Below, piece by piece: positions 24,678-32,598 of a DNA stretch of 64,000 nucleotides (the stretch's first letter is position 1; each line of letters opens with the position of its first letter). The notes beneath the pieces were generated by a model. It saw only the letters and a list, made by a program, of their open reading frames with translations, ran no database searches and was not told where the DNA came from. This DNA comes from Myxococcales bacterium. Lineage in GTDB: Bacteria; Myxococcota; UBA727; VGSZ01. The position numbers and the translations under genes were made by a program. The stretch is from NCBI GenBank assembly GCA_023248635.1, contig JAHFED010000016.1, positions 1 through 64,000 of the forward strand. The letters run 5' to 3'.

Positions 24678-26432
24678 ATGGAGTATCCCCAGCGCTTCGG
24701 TCCCTATGTGCTGGAGCGGTTCTTGGCCGCCGGCGGCATGGCCGAGGTGTTCGTGGCGTCGCGTCCCGACGGGCGGGTGCCGGGGCCCATCGCGCTGAAG
24801 CGCATGTTGCCGCAGATGATGGAGAACCCCGAGTACGCGACCATGTTTCGCGACGAAGCAAACCTCGCCGGGCAACTGGTGCACAAAAACGTTGTGCGGG
24901 TGTGGGACTCCGGCGAATACGACGGCCGCCTCTACATGGCGATGGAGCTCGTCGACGGCCTCGACACGTCGAGCATGCAGAAGAAGCTGCGCGCCAAAAA
25001 CGAGATGCTGGGGGTGCCCCACGCGCTGCGCATCGGCGTCGAGCTCTGCAACGGGTTGTCGGTGGCTCACTCGCTCAAAGACGAGCGCGGCGTCGCCATG
25101 ATGATCATCCACCGCGACGTCAGCCCGCAGAACATCCTCATCGCCCGCGACGGCACCGTGAAGGTCACCGACTTCGGCGTGGCCAAAGCCACCGGCAGAG
25201 AGACCCACACGGCGACGGGACACATCAAGGGGAAGATCCCCTACATGGCGCCGGAGCAGGCTCTCGCGCAGTCCATCGATCAGCGCGTCGACCAGTTCGC
25301 CGCCGGCATCGTGGTGTGGGAGCTGCTGACGGCCACGCGTTTGTTTCAGGACAAAAACGACCTGCTGATGTTCGAGAAGATCATCCGCCGGCCGACGCCG
25401 AAGCCCTCGTCGGTGCGCCAGGGGGTTCCGCCGGCCGTGGACACTGCGGTGTTGCGCGCCTTGGCCAAAAACCCCGACGAACGCTTTCCCGACGTCGCTG
25501 GCTTCGGTCGCGCTTTGCAGGCGGCGCTGCACGGCATGGGGGGGTGGGAGGTCTCGGAGCTCGCGCCCATCGTCGACTACCTGATGCCGCCCGCGGCACC
25601 CGCGCCGACGGCCCCAGGCCTGCGCCCTGCTCTCTCTCAGGCGGCGACGCCGGCCGCGGGCTCACAGACGGGCCGAGGTGCCCAATCGCTGCCCTCGCGT
25701 CCCACGGGCCAGCCCCTCACACCGGCCCCCGCAGACACCGACCACATCGCGACGCAATTCGTGCCCCAACCGCCGGCCTTGCAGACGACGCCGCCCTCGG
25801 CCACGCCGCCCTCGGTCACGCCGCTCACCGCCACGCCGGGTACGCCTCGGTCGGCGGTGCGTCCGCGGGGCCTGGGCAGCGCCGACGGGCCATCGTTTTC
25901 GAATCCTGGCGCTGTGGCGCCCGGCTCGGGGCGCAGCGAGCCCGCACTCACACTGGATCGCACCCGCAACCGCGCTCCCTCGGGTGTGGAATCGGCGGGC
26001 GGTCCCACCATCGCCCCCCTGATGCTGGCGCCGTCGTCGCCGTCGTCGTTTCCGGTGGCCTTGGTGGCCATCGCGCTCGTCGTGGGCGCTGCTGTCGGCT
26101 TCGGCATCGGTCGGGCAACCGCACCCAAGCCCGAGGTCGTGAGCAACAGTGGCTGCGCGCGTCCGTCGACGGCCACTGCCGACGTCGAAGCGGCCTACGA
26201 CCTGCTCTTGCAGTCCCAGATCCAGCTCGATGCGGGCGACATCCAGGGGGCAACGGAGAAAGCCACCGAGGCGCAGGCGCGCAGCGGGACCGCCAAAGGC
26301 CACTTCATGCTCGGTCGGATCCGCATGAAGGGAGGCGATGTGTCGTCGGGGCTCAACCACTACCGTTGCGTCTTCGAGTTGGCGCCGACCTCAGACGAGG
26401 CCAAGAAGCTCAGCATCGCCATGCCCCGGTGA
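24678..26432 (+). CDS. membrane-anchored Ser/Thr protein kinase
   Basis: A 584-aa Hanks-type kinase. The Gly-rich loop is LAAGGMAEVF, the ATP-binding Lys is Lys41 (IALKRM), the catalytic Asp is Asp147 in HRDVSPQNIL, the DFG Asp is Asp165 and the APE motif is present (APEQ). The kinase domain ends near 290. A Pro/Thr-rich linker, one transmembrane helix (about 457-479) and a C-terminal TPR-like part (DAGDIQGATEKATEAQ, KGHFMLGRIRMKGGD) follow outside the membrane. This is the common myxobacterial layout. It may signal to FHA proteins such as the one at 11724-13118, which is speculative. Confidence 0.95.
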   Translation: MEYPQRFGPYVLERFLAAGGMAEVFVASRPDGRVPGPIALKRMLPQMMENPEYATMFRDEANLAGQLVHKNVVRVWDSGEYDGRLYMAMELVDGLDTSSMQKKLRAKNEMLGVPHALRIGVELCNGLSVAHSLKDERGVAMMIIHRDVSPQNILIARDGTVKVTDFGVAKATGRETHTATGHIKGKIPYMAPEQALAQSIDQRVDQFAAGIVVWELLTATRLFQDKNDLLMFEKIIRRPTPKPSSVRQGVPPAVDTAVLRALAKNPDERFPDVAGFGRALQAALHGMGGWEVSELAPIVDYLMPPAAPAPTAPGLRPALSQAATPAAGSQTGRGAQSLPSRPTGQPLTPAPADTDHIATQFVPQPPALQTTPPSATPPSVTPLTATPGTPRSAVRPRGLGSADGPSFSNPGAVAPGSGRSEPALTLDRTRNRAPSGVESAGGPTIAPLMLAPSSPSSFPVALVAIALVVGAAVGFGIGRATAPKPEVVSNSGCARPSTATADVEAAYDLLLQSQIQLDAGDIQGATEKATEAQARSGTAKGHFMLGRIRMKGGDVSSGLNHYRCVFELAPTSDEAKKLSIAMPR

Positions 26433-26488
26433 TTCCGGAGTCGGATGCTGCCGTCGGCGCAGCCGGCTGCAGCATCCGACTCCGGAAT
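26432..26488. terminator. 20-bp perfect inverted repeat between convergent genes
   Basis: ATTCCGGAGTCGGATGCTGC (26432-26451) pairs perfectly with 26469-26488; inner CGGC/GCCG can extend it. It starts on the stop codon of the kinase gene and lies between two convergent genes, so it probably ends transcription in both directions, although no T run follows. Its right arm begins a dispersed repeat also seen at 52642-52686. Confidence 0.65.
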
Positions 26489-26587
26489 ATTCTCTGCCCT
26501 TGCGGGCCCACTTCTTCCGCTGCGCTCCGCTCGCCAGAAGGCGCACGCGCAGCAGGCGATGCGGGCGCACTTCTTCCGCTGCGCTCC
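26480..26587. repeat. dispersed repeat with internal direct repeat
   Basis: The stretch CTCCGGAATATTCT followed by GC-rich bases and CACTTCTTCCGCTGC (26480-26523) recurs with few changes at 52642-52686. A second copy of the end part, GCGGGC(G)CACTTCTTCCGCTGCGCTCC, lies at 26561-26587, 59 bp from the first at 26502-26528. No coding frame is evident. Confidence 0.6.
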
Positions 26588-26634
26588 CTCGCGGTGAAAC
26601 TCGCGTGCTGATCACACTGCCCGTCTTGGGCCGA

Positions 26635-27507
26635 TCAGTGCAGCAAGGGCTTGAGGGCGACGAAATAGCCGAGCACCCAGGGGGTCACGAAGAAGACGGC
26701 GTCGATGCGATCGAGCATGCCGCCGTGGCCGGGGATCAGGTTGCCTGAGTCCTTCACGTCGTAGGCGCGCTTCCACAGGCTCTCGGCGAGGTCGCCGACG
26801 GGACCGAGCAGCGCCACCGGCATGCTCAGCACGATGATGTCCACCGTCGTCAGGGGCGCAAAGACCGCGGGAGCGATGGCTCGACCCGCGAGCAGAAAGA
26901 GGGGAGCACCAATGGCGCCGCCGACGAAGCCCTCCCAGGTTTTTTTCGGGCTGATGAGACCGGCCATCTTGTGCTTGCCGAGGAAACGGCCGGCGAAATA
27001 GGCGCAGGTGTCGTTGGCCCACGTCGTCGTCATCGCGGCCATGATGAAGCAGGAGCCCGCGGCGGGCAGTTGGGCGGCCGTCACCAGGGCGTGCACGTTG
27101 TCGGCGTCGCCCAGGTCGCGCAGCCGGCAGATGCAGATCAAGCCAGGTGCGATCCAGATGATGCCAAAGACGAGGCTCGCGAGGGTGCGGAAGGCCAGCG
27201 CGAGATCGGTGCCGGGGCGGAGCACGAAGAGCCCCGACAACACGACGAAGGCGACCTGCACGGACAAGATCGCGAGCACGGGGTCGTCGACGATGATGCC
27301 CAGCGCCGTCACGGTCATGCCGCTGAGAAACAAGAGCACGCGGGCGAGGGGGTCGCCGCGGGCGGTGACGGCGCCGTACTCGAAGAAGCAGGCGGCGGCG
27401 GCCAGCAAGGCCAAACCCCTGAGCCACCAATCGCCAAAGTGGAAGGTCGCGATGACCAGCGGCAGCAGCACCGCAGCGGACAAGAGGCGCAGGACGAGGT
27501 TGCTCAC
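26635..27507 (-). CDS. cdsA: phosphatidate cytidylyltransferase
   Basis: It makes CDP-diacylglycerol from phosphatidic acid and CTP in the inner membrane, the branch point for phospholipids. The CDP-diglyceride synthetase signature is present near the C-terminus (SLWKRAYDVKDSGNLIPGHG followed by GMLDRID), and there are about seven to eight transmembrane segments. At 290 aa the length is normal. The GTG start overlaps the uppS stop (GTGA). The uppS-cdsA pair is the conserved bacterial order, usually followed by dxr, which is absent here. Confidence 0.94.
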   Translation of the reverse strand: MSNLVLRLLSAAVLLPLVIATFHFGDWWLRGLALLAAAACFFEYGAVTARGDPLARVLLFLSGMTVTALGIIVDDPVLAILSVQVAFVVLSGLFVLRPGTDLALAFRTLASLVFGIIWIAPGLICICRLRDLGDADNVHALVTAAQLPAAGSCFIMAAMTTTWANDTCAYFAGRFLGKHKMAGLISPKKTWEGFVGGAIGAPLFLLAGRAIAPAVFAPLTTVDIIVLSMPVALLGPVGDLAESLWKRAYDVKDSGNLIPGHGGMLDRIDAVFFVTPWVLGYFVALKPLLH

Positions 27508-28250
27508 GTCTTCTCCGAGAGCTGGGCGCCGGTCTTGCCAAAGCGCCGTTGGCGCTGGTGAAAGGCCGCGATGGCCTCGTCGAGGCGCTCGCGCGTGAAG
27601 TCGGGCCAGGCGACGTCGGCGAAGAAGAGCTCCGCATAGGCCACCTGCCACAACAGGAAATTCGAGATGCGCATCTCGCCGCTGGTGCGGATGACGAGGT
27701 CGGGATCGGGCATCCCCGCGGTTTGCAAGCGGGAGGCGAAGGCCGCCTGATCGATGCCGTCGACGTCGACGCGGCCGCCTTTGACGTCTCGGGCGAGCTT
27801 TTGGGCTGCCTGCACGATCTCGTCGCGGCCGCCGTAAGACAGAGCCAAGGTGAGCTGCATGCCCGTCGCCGACGCCGTCGCTGCCTTCACGGCCTCGAGC
27901 CCGGTGCGGACGAGCAAGGGCAGGCGGCCGACGTCGCCGATGCTGGCCAGGCGCACGCCATTTTTCAGCAGGGTCGGCAGCTCGTCGCGCAGGTAGGAGC
28001 GCAGCAGGTCCATCAGGCCCTCGACTTCGTCGGCCGGGCGGGACCAGTTCTCCGTCGAGAAGGAAAAGAGCGTCAGGTACTTCACGCCCCGCTCGCGGCA
28101 GGCCGTGGTGATGTCTCTGACGGTGACCGCGCCCCGCTTGTGGCCCTCGATGCGGGGCAGCCCGCGCTCCTGGGCCCAACGCCCGTTGCCGTCCATGATG
28201 ATGGCGATGTGCCGGGGAACGGGGGCTTCGCTGGGGGTCTGGGGAGGCAC
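27504..28250 (-). CDS. uppS: undecaprenyl diphosphate synthase
   Basis: A cis-prenyltransferase that makes the C55 carrier lipid for cell-wall and glycan synthesis. HIAIIMDGNGRWAQERGL gives catalytic Asp20. GHKRGAVTV, LFSFSTENWSRP, ALSYGGRDEI and DPDLVIRTSGEMRISNFLLWQ are family motifs. The 248-aa length is typical. Start GTG. It is coupled to cdsA by a 4-nt overlap. Confidence 0.95.
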   Translation of the reverse strand: MPPQTPSEAPVPRHIAIIMDGNGRWAQERGLPRIEGHKRGAVTVRDITTACRERGVKYLTLFSFSTENWSRPADEVEGLMDLLRSYLRDELPTLLKNGVRLASIGDVGRLPLLVRTGLEAVKAATASATGMQLTLALSYGGRDEIVQAAQKLARDVKGGRVDVDGIDQAAFASRLQTAGMPDPDLVIRTSGEMRISNFLLWQVAYAELFFADVAWPDFTRERLDEAIAAFHQRQRRFGKTGAQLSEKT

Positions 28251-28409
28251 GGACCGAGCGGTTCGCCCAACGCCCCCAGACCGTCAAGCCGTGCGGCAGT
28301 CGCACGCGCGGAGGAAATGGGACGGCAGTACGGCGGCCTCTGCTCCAGTGGTGGCCACCCCAGTTGATCCAGCCCGGCGTCGGGCTTTCGTGCGAGGTCG
28401 AGGAGCGGC

Positions 28410-28474
28410 GCAGGGCCGGCCTCTCCGGCCGGACCGAGGAGGCGACGAAGAGATCGCGCGAAAGACCAAGCCTG
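28410..28474. repeat. dispersed intergenic repeat (partner at 54261-54327)
   Basis: GCAGGGCCGGCCTCTCCGGC at 28410-28429 and GAAAGACCAAGCCTGGCG near 28460-28477 match, in the same order and spacing, GCAGGGGCAGCCTCTCCGGC and GAAAAGACCAAGCCAGGCG at 54261-54328. The middle part is less conserved. It lies between uppS and the hydrolase gene; no gene is seen in this 265-bp spacer. Confidence 0.5.
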
Positions 28475-28515
28475 GCGCTGGTTCAACCAAGGTGATCGCC
28501 GCTGTATGTCGAGGC

Positions 28516-29136
28516 ATGCAGGTCTTCCTCATCCACGGCATGGGTCGGACTTCGGCGTCGATGGCCCTGCTGGCGCGGCGTCTGCGGCAGGCCGGGCACG
28601 GCACCAGCTCCTTTGGCTATCTGGTGTCCCGCCAGTCTATCGACGACATCGTGAGCCGTTGGGTCGAGCACATCGAGCGCCACCGCAGCGCCGAGCCGGA
28701 GCGGGGCTTCGCCGTCGTCGGCCACTCCTTGGGCAATGTCATCACGCGCCGGGCCTCGCCCCGACTCCCCGCGCTCTCGCACTTCGTCATGCTGGCCCCG
28801 CCCAACCACCCGCCCGCGCTGGCCCGCGCCCTCGAGCGCAACCCCATCTTTCGCGCGCTGACCAGAGACGCCGGGCAGAAGCTCCTCGACGACGACGGCT
28901 TTTACTCTTCGCTGCCGGTGCCGGTGGCCAAGACCCTGATCATCGCCGGCGACGGCGGACCCCGCTTTGCCCGCTCCCCCTGGAAAGGTGCCCCCAACGA
29001 CGGCGTCGTCTCCGTCGACGAAACCCGCTTGCCCGGCCTCGAGCCCGTCGTCGTCGACGCCATCCACACGCTGATCATGAACCAGCGGGCGGTCGCAGGC
29101 CTGACCTTGCGCTTCCTTTCTGAAGGAGTTGTGTAA
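28516..29136 (+). CDS. alpha/beta hydrolase, lipase-like
   Basis: A 206-aa hydrolase that begins MQVFLIHGMGRTSASMALLA with the oxyanion-hole HG motif. The nucleophile elbow is VVGHSLGNV. A GDGG plus a late acidic residue and IHTLIMNQ provide the likely Asp and His. It lacks a signal peptide, so action in the cytoplasm on a lipid or ester is likely; the substrate is unknown. ATG at 28516 starts directly at the first beta strand. Confidence 0.82.
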   Translation: MQVFLIHGMGRTSASMALLARRLRQAGHGTSSFGYLVSRQSIDDIVSRWVEHIERHRSAEPERGFAVVGHSLGNVITRRASPRLPALSHFVMLAPPNHPPALARALERNPIFRALTRDAGQKLLDDDGFYSSLPVPVAKTLIIAGDGGPRFARSPWKGAPNDGVVSVDETRLPGLEPVVVDAIHTLIMNQRAVAGLTLRFLSEGVV

Positions 29137-29237
29137 GTGGGATCCGAGATGGGAGGGCTTCCGGAAGCGTCCGTGCTGGGGGTGCCGCACCAAAGCGAGG
29201 GCTTGAACGGATGTACAGGTCGAGGGACTCTGCCTGC

Positions 29238-31049
29238 ATGCTCTCCCACCTGACCGTCAGAAACGTTGCCCTCATCGACCACGTCGAGCTCTCGCTGCGG
29301 CCGGGGCTCACGGTGCTCACCGGCGAAACCGGCGCCGGCAAATCCATCGTCGTCGAAGCGCTGCTCTTGCTCTTGGGCCAGCGGGCCTCCGCCGAGGCGG
29401 TGCGGGCTGGGTCCGCCGAGGGCACCGTCGAGGCGCAGTTTCACCTGGGGGGCGAAACCCGCCGCCGCGTCGACGACCGACTGCGCGAGCACGAGCTGCC
29501 CCCGCTCGAGGACGGGACCTTGGTGCTGCGTCGGGTGCTCTCTCGCGAGGGCCGCCACAAGCAGCAGGTGAACGGCGCGTTGTGCACCCTCGCCCAGCTC
29601 AAAGCCATCGCCGAGCCCCTGGTCGATTTCACCGGTCAACACGCCCACCAACAGCTGCTGCGCCCCGCGGCGGCCTTGCCCCTGCTCGATGGCTTCGCTG
29701 GTCTCGACGACGACGTCGCTGCCATGGCGGCGGCTTTTCACGCGGCGTCGACGACGGCGGCGGAGCTCTCCGAGCTGCACACCAAAGAGGCCGACAAAGA
29801 GCGACGTCTCGACGTGCTGCGCTTCTATCTCGACGAAATCGAGGCCCTCGATCCCCAGGCTGGCGAAGACCTGAGCCTCGAGCGCGATCGACGACGGCTG
29901 CTGAACGCCGGCAAGTTGCGCGAGACCGTGGGTGACGCGCGCACCCTGCTTGTCGACGGCGAGCACGATGTCTTGACCCGCCTGCAGCAGGCCCGAGCGG
30001 CGCTGACCCGGGGTGTGCGCGACGATCCAGCTCTCGAGGCGCTGGTCTCGTCCCTCGACGAAGCCGTGGTGCTGATCGACGACGTCGCCCGCTCCCTGGT
30101 CCGCCACGCCGACGTCGACGACGACCCGCGGCTCTTGCTGACCATCGAAGATCGCCTCGATGCCCTCAAGCGGGTGATGAAGAAGCACGGCGGGGACCTC
30201 GATGCGGTGCTGCGGGCCAAAACAGCGCTGCAGTCCGAGCACGCCCTGCTCAAAGACGCCGCCGCCCGCGTCGCTGCCCTCGAGCTCCAGCTGGCCAAAG
30301 ACACAGCCGCCGCCGTCGTCGTCGCCGACCGCTTGAGTCTGGCCCGCCGCCACAGCGCGCTCGAGCTGGCGCGGGCGGTGGATGCCGAGCTTCCTTCCCT
30401 CGGCATGGCCGGCGCGCACATTCAGGTGGCCGTCGAGCCCCTGTCGTCATCGTCGTCGATGTTGCAGCGACCCGATGGCGTCGCTCTGTCTCGATCGGGC
30501 GCCGATCGGGTTGAGTTCTTGTTCTCGGCCAACGCCGGCGAAGGGCTGGCACCCCTGGCCAAGGTCGCCTCGGGTGGCGAGCTCTCGCGCGTGCTGCTGG
30601 CCGTGAAGCGCGTGCTGCTTGCCGGCGATCCCGTGCCCGTCAGCGTCTTTGACGAGGTCGACGCCGGCGTCGGCGGCGCCGTCGGCGAAGCCATCGGCAT
30701 CAAGCTGCAGGCCATCGCTGGCGAGCAGCGTCAGGTTTTGTGCATCACCCATCTTCCCCAGATTGCTTGCCGCGGGGACGGCCATCTCGTCGTCGAAAAG
30801 GTCGTGTCCGGGGGACGCGCCATCTCGCAGGTGCGCGCCGTCGCCGACGAAGCACGCGTCGACGAGCTGGGCCGCATGTTGGGGGGTCAAGAGATCACCG
30901 CCGCGACTCTCGAGCACGCCCGCGAGATGTTGGCCCGCGCCCACGGGAGTTCGGCATCGCGACCGGGTCGGCCCACACCATCTGCACTTCTCGCGTCCCA
31001 GCCCCTTGCGGCTGCGCCCAAGAAGGCGAAGAGGAGGGGTGCGGCCTGA
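29238..31049 (+). CDS. recN: DNA repair protein RecN
   Basis: An SMC-like ATPase of 603 aa for double-strand break repair. It has Walker A GETGAGKS (residues 29-36), VDFTGQHAHQQLL, a long central coiled coil, the ABC signature VASGGELSRVLLAVK, and Walker B VSVFDEVDAGVGGAVGEAIG followed by CITHLPQIA. The C-terminus has a short basic Ala/Lys-rich extension (AAPKKAKRRGAA). ATG 29238 is chosen since MLSHLTVRNVALID matches the family N-terminus. tsaB follows after 32 nt. Confidence 0.95.
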   Translation: MLSHLTVRNVALIDHVELSLRPGLTVLTGETGAGKSIVVEALLLLLGQRASAEAVRAGSAEGTVEAQFHLGGETRRRVDDRLREHELPPLEDGTLVLRRVLSREGRHKQQVNGALCTLAQLKAIAEPLVDFTGQHAHQQLLRPAAALPLLDGFAGLDDDVAAMAAAFHAASTTAAELSELHTKEADKERRLDVLRFYLDEIEALDPQAGEDLSLERDRRRLLNAGKLRETVGDARTLLVDGEHDVLTRLQQARAALTRGVRDDPALEALVSSLDEAVVLIDDVARSLVRHADVDDDPRLLLTIEDRLDALKRVMKKHGGDLDAVLRAKTALQSEHALLKDAAARVAALELQLAKDTAAAVVVADRLSLARRHSALELARAVDAELPSLGMAGAHIQVAVEPLSSSSSMLQRPDGVALSRSGADRVEFLFSANAGEGLAPLAKVASGGELSRVLLAVKRVLLAGDPVPVSVFDEVDAGVGGAVGEAIGIKLQAIAGEQRQVLCITHLPQIACRGDGHLVVEKVVSGGRAISQVRAVADEARVDELGRMLGGQEITAATLEHAREMLARAHGSSASRPGRPTPSALLASQPLAAAPKKAKRRGAA

Positions 31050-31081
31050 CGTTCGCCGTCGAAGCGCCCCGGGGAGAGACG

Positions 31082-31987
31082 ATGGCTTCGCTGTGGCTCG
31101 TGCTGGACACCGCTGGGCCCGAGGCCGTGGTCGGCGTCGTCGACGTCGACGCTGGGTCGGTGCTGCGAGAGCTCTGGCTGCGGGAGCCGCGGCTTCATGC
31201 CGAGCGCCTGCCGGGGGCCGTTGCTGAGGTCGCGGCGGGAGCAGCGCTCAGCGGCATTGGTGCGGGCACGGGTCCGGGCTCCTTCATTGGTGTGCGCACG
31301 GGCCTCGCTTTTGCGAAGGGCTTGGGGCGCGCCTGGAACGTGCCTGTGGTCGGCGTGCCGTCGTTGTGGGCTTTGGCGTCGTCCCTCGACGTGCCGCGCG
31401 GGCGCTGTGTCGCCGTCGTCGACGCCAAGCGTGGGGAGCGCTACGCCCAGGTCTTTGACAGCTCGGGCAGGAGCGTGAGAGCGCGCGGCCAGCCCCAGGC
31501 CGTGGTGCCGTCGGCGGTGCCCGGGTTGAGCGGCGATGAATTCACCGACGGCGCTTCGCGTGTCGGTGAATCCACCGACGGCGCTTCGCGTGTCGGTGAA
31601 TTATCTACAGGTTCATCGCCTGGCGGCGATGAATTATCTACAGGTTCATCGCCTGGCGGCGATGAATTGTCTACAGGTTCATCGCCTGGCGGCGATGAAT
31701 TGTCTACAGGTTCATCGCCTGGCGGCGATGAATTGTCTACAGGTTCATCGCCCGGCGGCGGCGAATTCGGGGCTGGCAACGAAACCGTGGTCGGCGTCGA
31801 CGGCACCCCGGGCTTCGCGCTGGCCGGCCCACGGGCCCTGGGGATGGTGCGGGTGCTGTGCGCGCTGGATCGCAGCGACGAGCGCGCGACCCTGGCCCCG
31901 CTCTACGTTCGCGCACCCGATGCCAAGCTGCCGGCCGTGGATCCCGCGCGGCACCGCCCCCTCCTCGGCCCAGGTGAGGCGCCATGA
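31082..31987 (+). CDS. tsaB: tRNA t6A biosynthesis protein TsaB with palindromic insert
   Basis: It partners TsaD and TsaE in making N6-threonylcarbamoyladenosine of ANN-decoding tRNAs. The N-terminus (LVLDTAGPEAVVGVVD), GAGTGPGSFIGVRTGLAFAKGL and VVDAKRGERYAQVF are characteristic. Normal TsaB is about 230 aa; this one is 301 because residues 154-228 are encoded by seven hairpin modules (two A, five B) at 31541-31765, giving Gly/Ser/Asp-rich repeats such as LSTGSSPGGDE. The normal C-terminal part resumes after them (GTPGFALAGP...LAPLYVRAPDAKLP). The ribosome site GGGGAGAG precedes ATG 31082. Its stop overlaps the next gene (ATGA). Confidence 0.93.
   Translation: MASLWLVLDTAGPEAVVGVVDVDAGSVLRELWLREPRLHAERLPGAVAEVAAGAALSGIGAGTGPGSFIGVRTGLAFAKGLGRAWNVPVVGVPSLWALASSLDVPRGRCVAVVDAKRGERYAQVFDSSGRSVRARGQPQAVVPSAVPGLSGDEFTDGASRVGESTDGASRVGELSTGSSPGGDELSTGSSPGGDELSTGSSPGGDELSTGSSPGGDELSTGSSPGGGEFGAGNETVVGVDGTPGFALAGPRALGMVRVLCALDRSDERATLAPLYVRAPDAKLPAVDPARHRPLLGPGEAP
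31541..31765 (+). repeat. in-frame palindromic module array A-A-B-B-B-B-B inside tsaB
   Basis: Modules A lie at 31541-31570 and 31571-31600 and modules B at 31601, 31634, 31667, 31700 and 31733 (33 nt each). A copies carry the local variant ACCGACGGCG; B copies carry TTATCTACAGG or TTGTCTACAGG. The last B is diverged (CCCGGCGGCGGCGAA). The left flank ends GGCGATGAA, itself the end of a B module. Total 225 nt, 75 codons, no stop. Confidence 0.92.
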
Positions 31988-32214
31988 GCCAGAACGACCC
32001 GACCCAGATCTTGCGCAGCCAGCTCGACCGGCTCTTGCGCGAGCACGGCGACGTCAAAGAGCGGGTTGCGGAGTACCAACGACGACGCTGGCTCTCGCCC
32101 GGTGAAGAGCTGGAGCTGCGCACCCTGCAACGCCTGAAGTTGAGGAAAAAAGACGCCATCGCCGTTGCCGAACGAGAGCTCAGCGCGCTGGAGACCAGCC
32201 TCAAGCTCGATTGA
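31984..32214 (+). CDS. small DUF465/YdcH-like helical protein
   Basis: The 76-aa protein is highly charged and helical, with the pattern LDRLLREHGDVKERV followed by LSPGEELELRTLQRLKLRKKDAI, which fits the DUF465 (YdcH) family of unknown function. The ATG overlaps the tsaB stop, so it is translationally coupled to it. The assignment rests on charge pattern and length, so it is moderate. Confidence 0.72.
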   Translation: MSQNDPTQILRSQLDRLLREHGDVKERVAEYQRRRWLSPGEELELRTLQRLKLRKKDAIAVAERELSALETSLKLD

Positions 32215-32283
32215 GCGCTGCCACCGCGACGACGTCGGCGTGCGCTTGGTGGTGGGTGCGGAAGTTGAGGGGCCGGATCGCGC

Positions 32284-32598
32284 GTGGTACTCGAGGGCAT
32301 GCGCGCGCTCGCTGTCCTCGTCGTCGGAGCCGCCGCTGTCGTCGTCGTCTTGGGCCTCGTGCTCTTCTCGCCCTCTGGGGTCTCAAAGCTCTCGCACCTG
32401 CAGGAAGAAGAGCGGGCGCTGGGCGGTCAAGCGGCCCAGAAGCGCGCCGAGAACACCCAGATGATGCAGGAGACCCGCCTCTTGCGCGGCGACTCCGAGG
32501 CCTCCCGGCTCGTGCTCGAAAAGAAAGCGCGAGAAGAGCTTGGCTACATTGCTCCGGGCGAAATCGTCGTGAATCTCCCCGCGACGGGTGGTCGTTGA
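32284..32598 (+). CDS. FtsB/DivIC-like septum formation initiator
   Basis: A 104-aa bitopic membrane protein with one N-terminal transmembrane helix (ALAVLVVGAAAVVVVLGLVLF), then a coiled-coil stretch (LQEEERALGGQAAQKRAENTQ), then the family C-terminal feature ARLVLEKKAREELGYIAPGEIV-like (LEKKAREELGYIAPGE). This is the FtsB/DivIC layout, a divisome component that links FtsL and FtsQ. GTG at 32284 is chosen; ATG at 32299 would drop five residues. A TTG overlapping its stop probably begins the next gene. Confidence 0.85.
   Translation: MVLEGMRALAVLVVGAAAVVVVLGLVLFSPSGVSKLSHLQEEERALGGQAAQKRAENTQMMQETRLLRGDSEASRLVLEKKAREELGYIAPGEIVVNLPATGGR

Noticed and set aside
32211-32594. Upstream extension of the diguanylate cyclase frame
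   Set aside because: It overlaps the whole FtsB-like gene and encodes an Arg-rich stretch; the TTG overlapping the FtsB-like stop fits the operon style.
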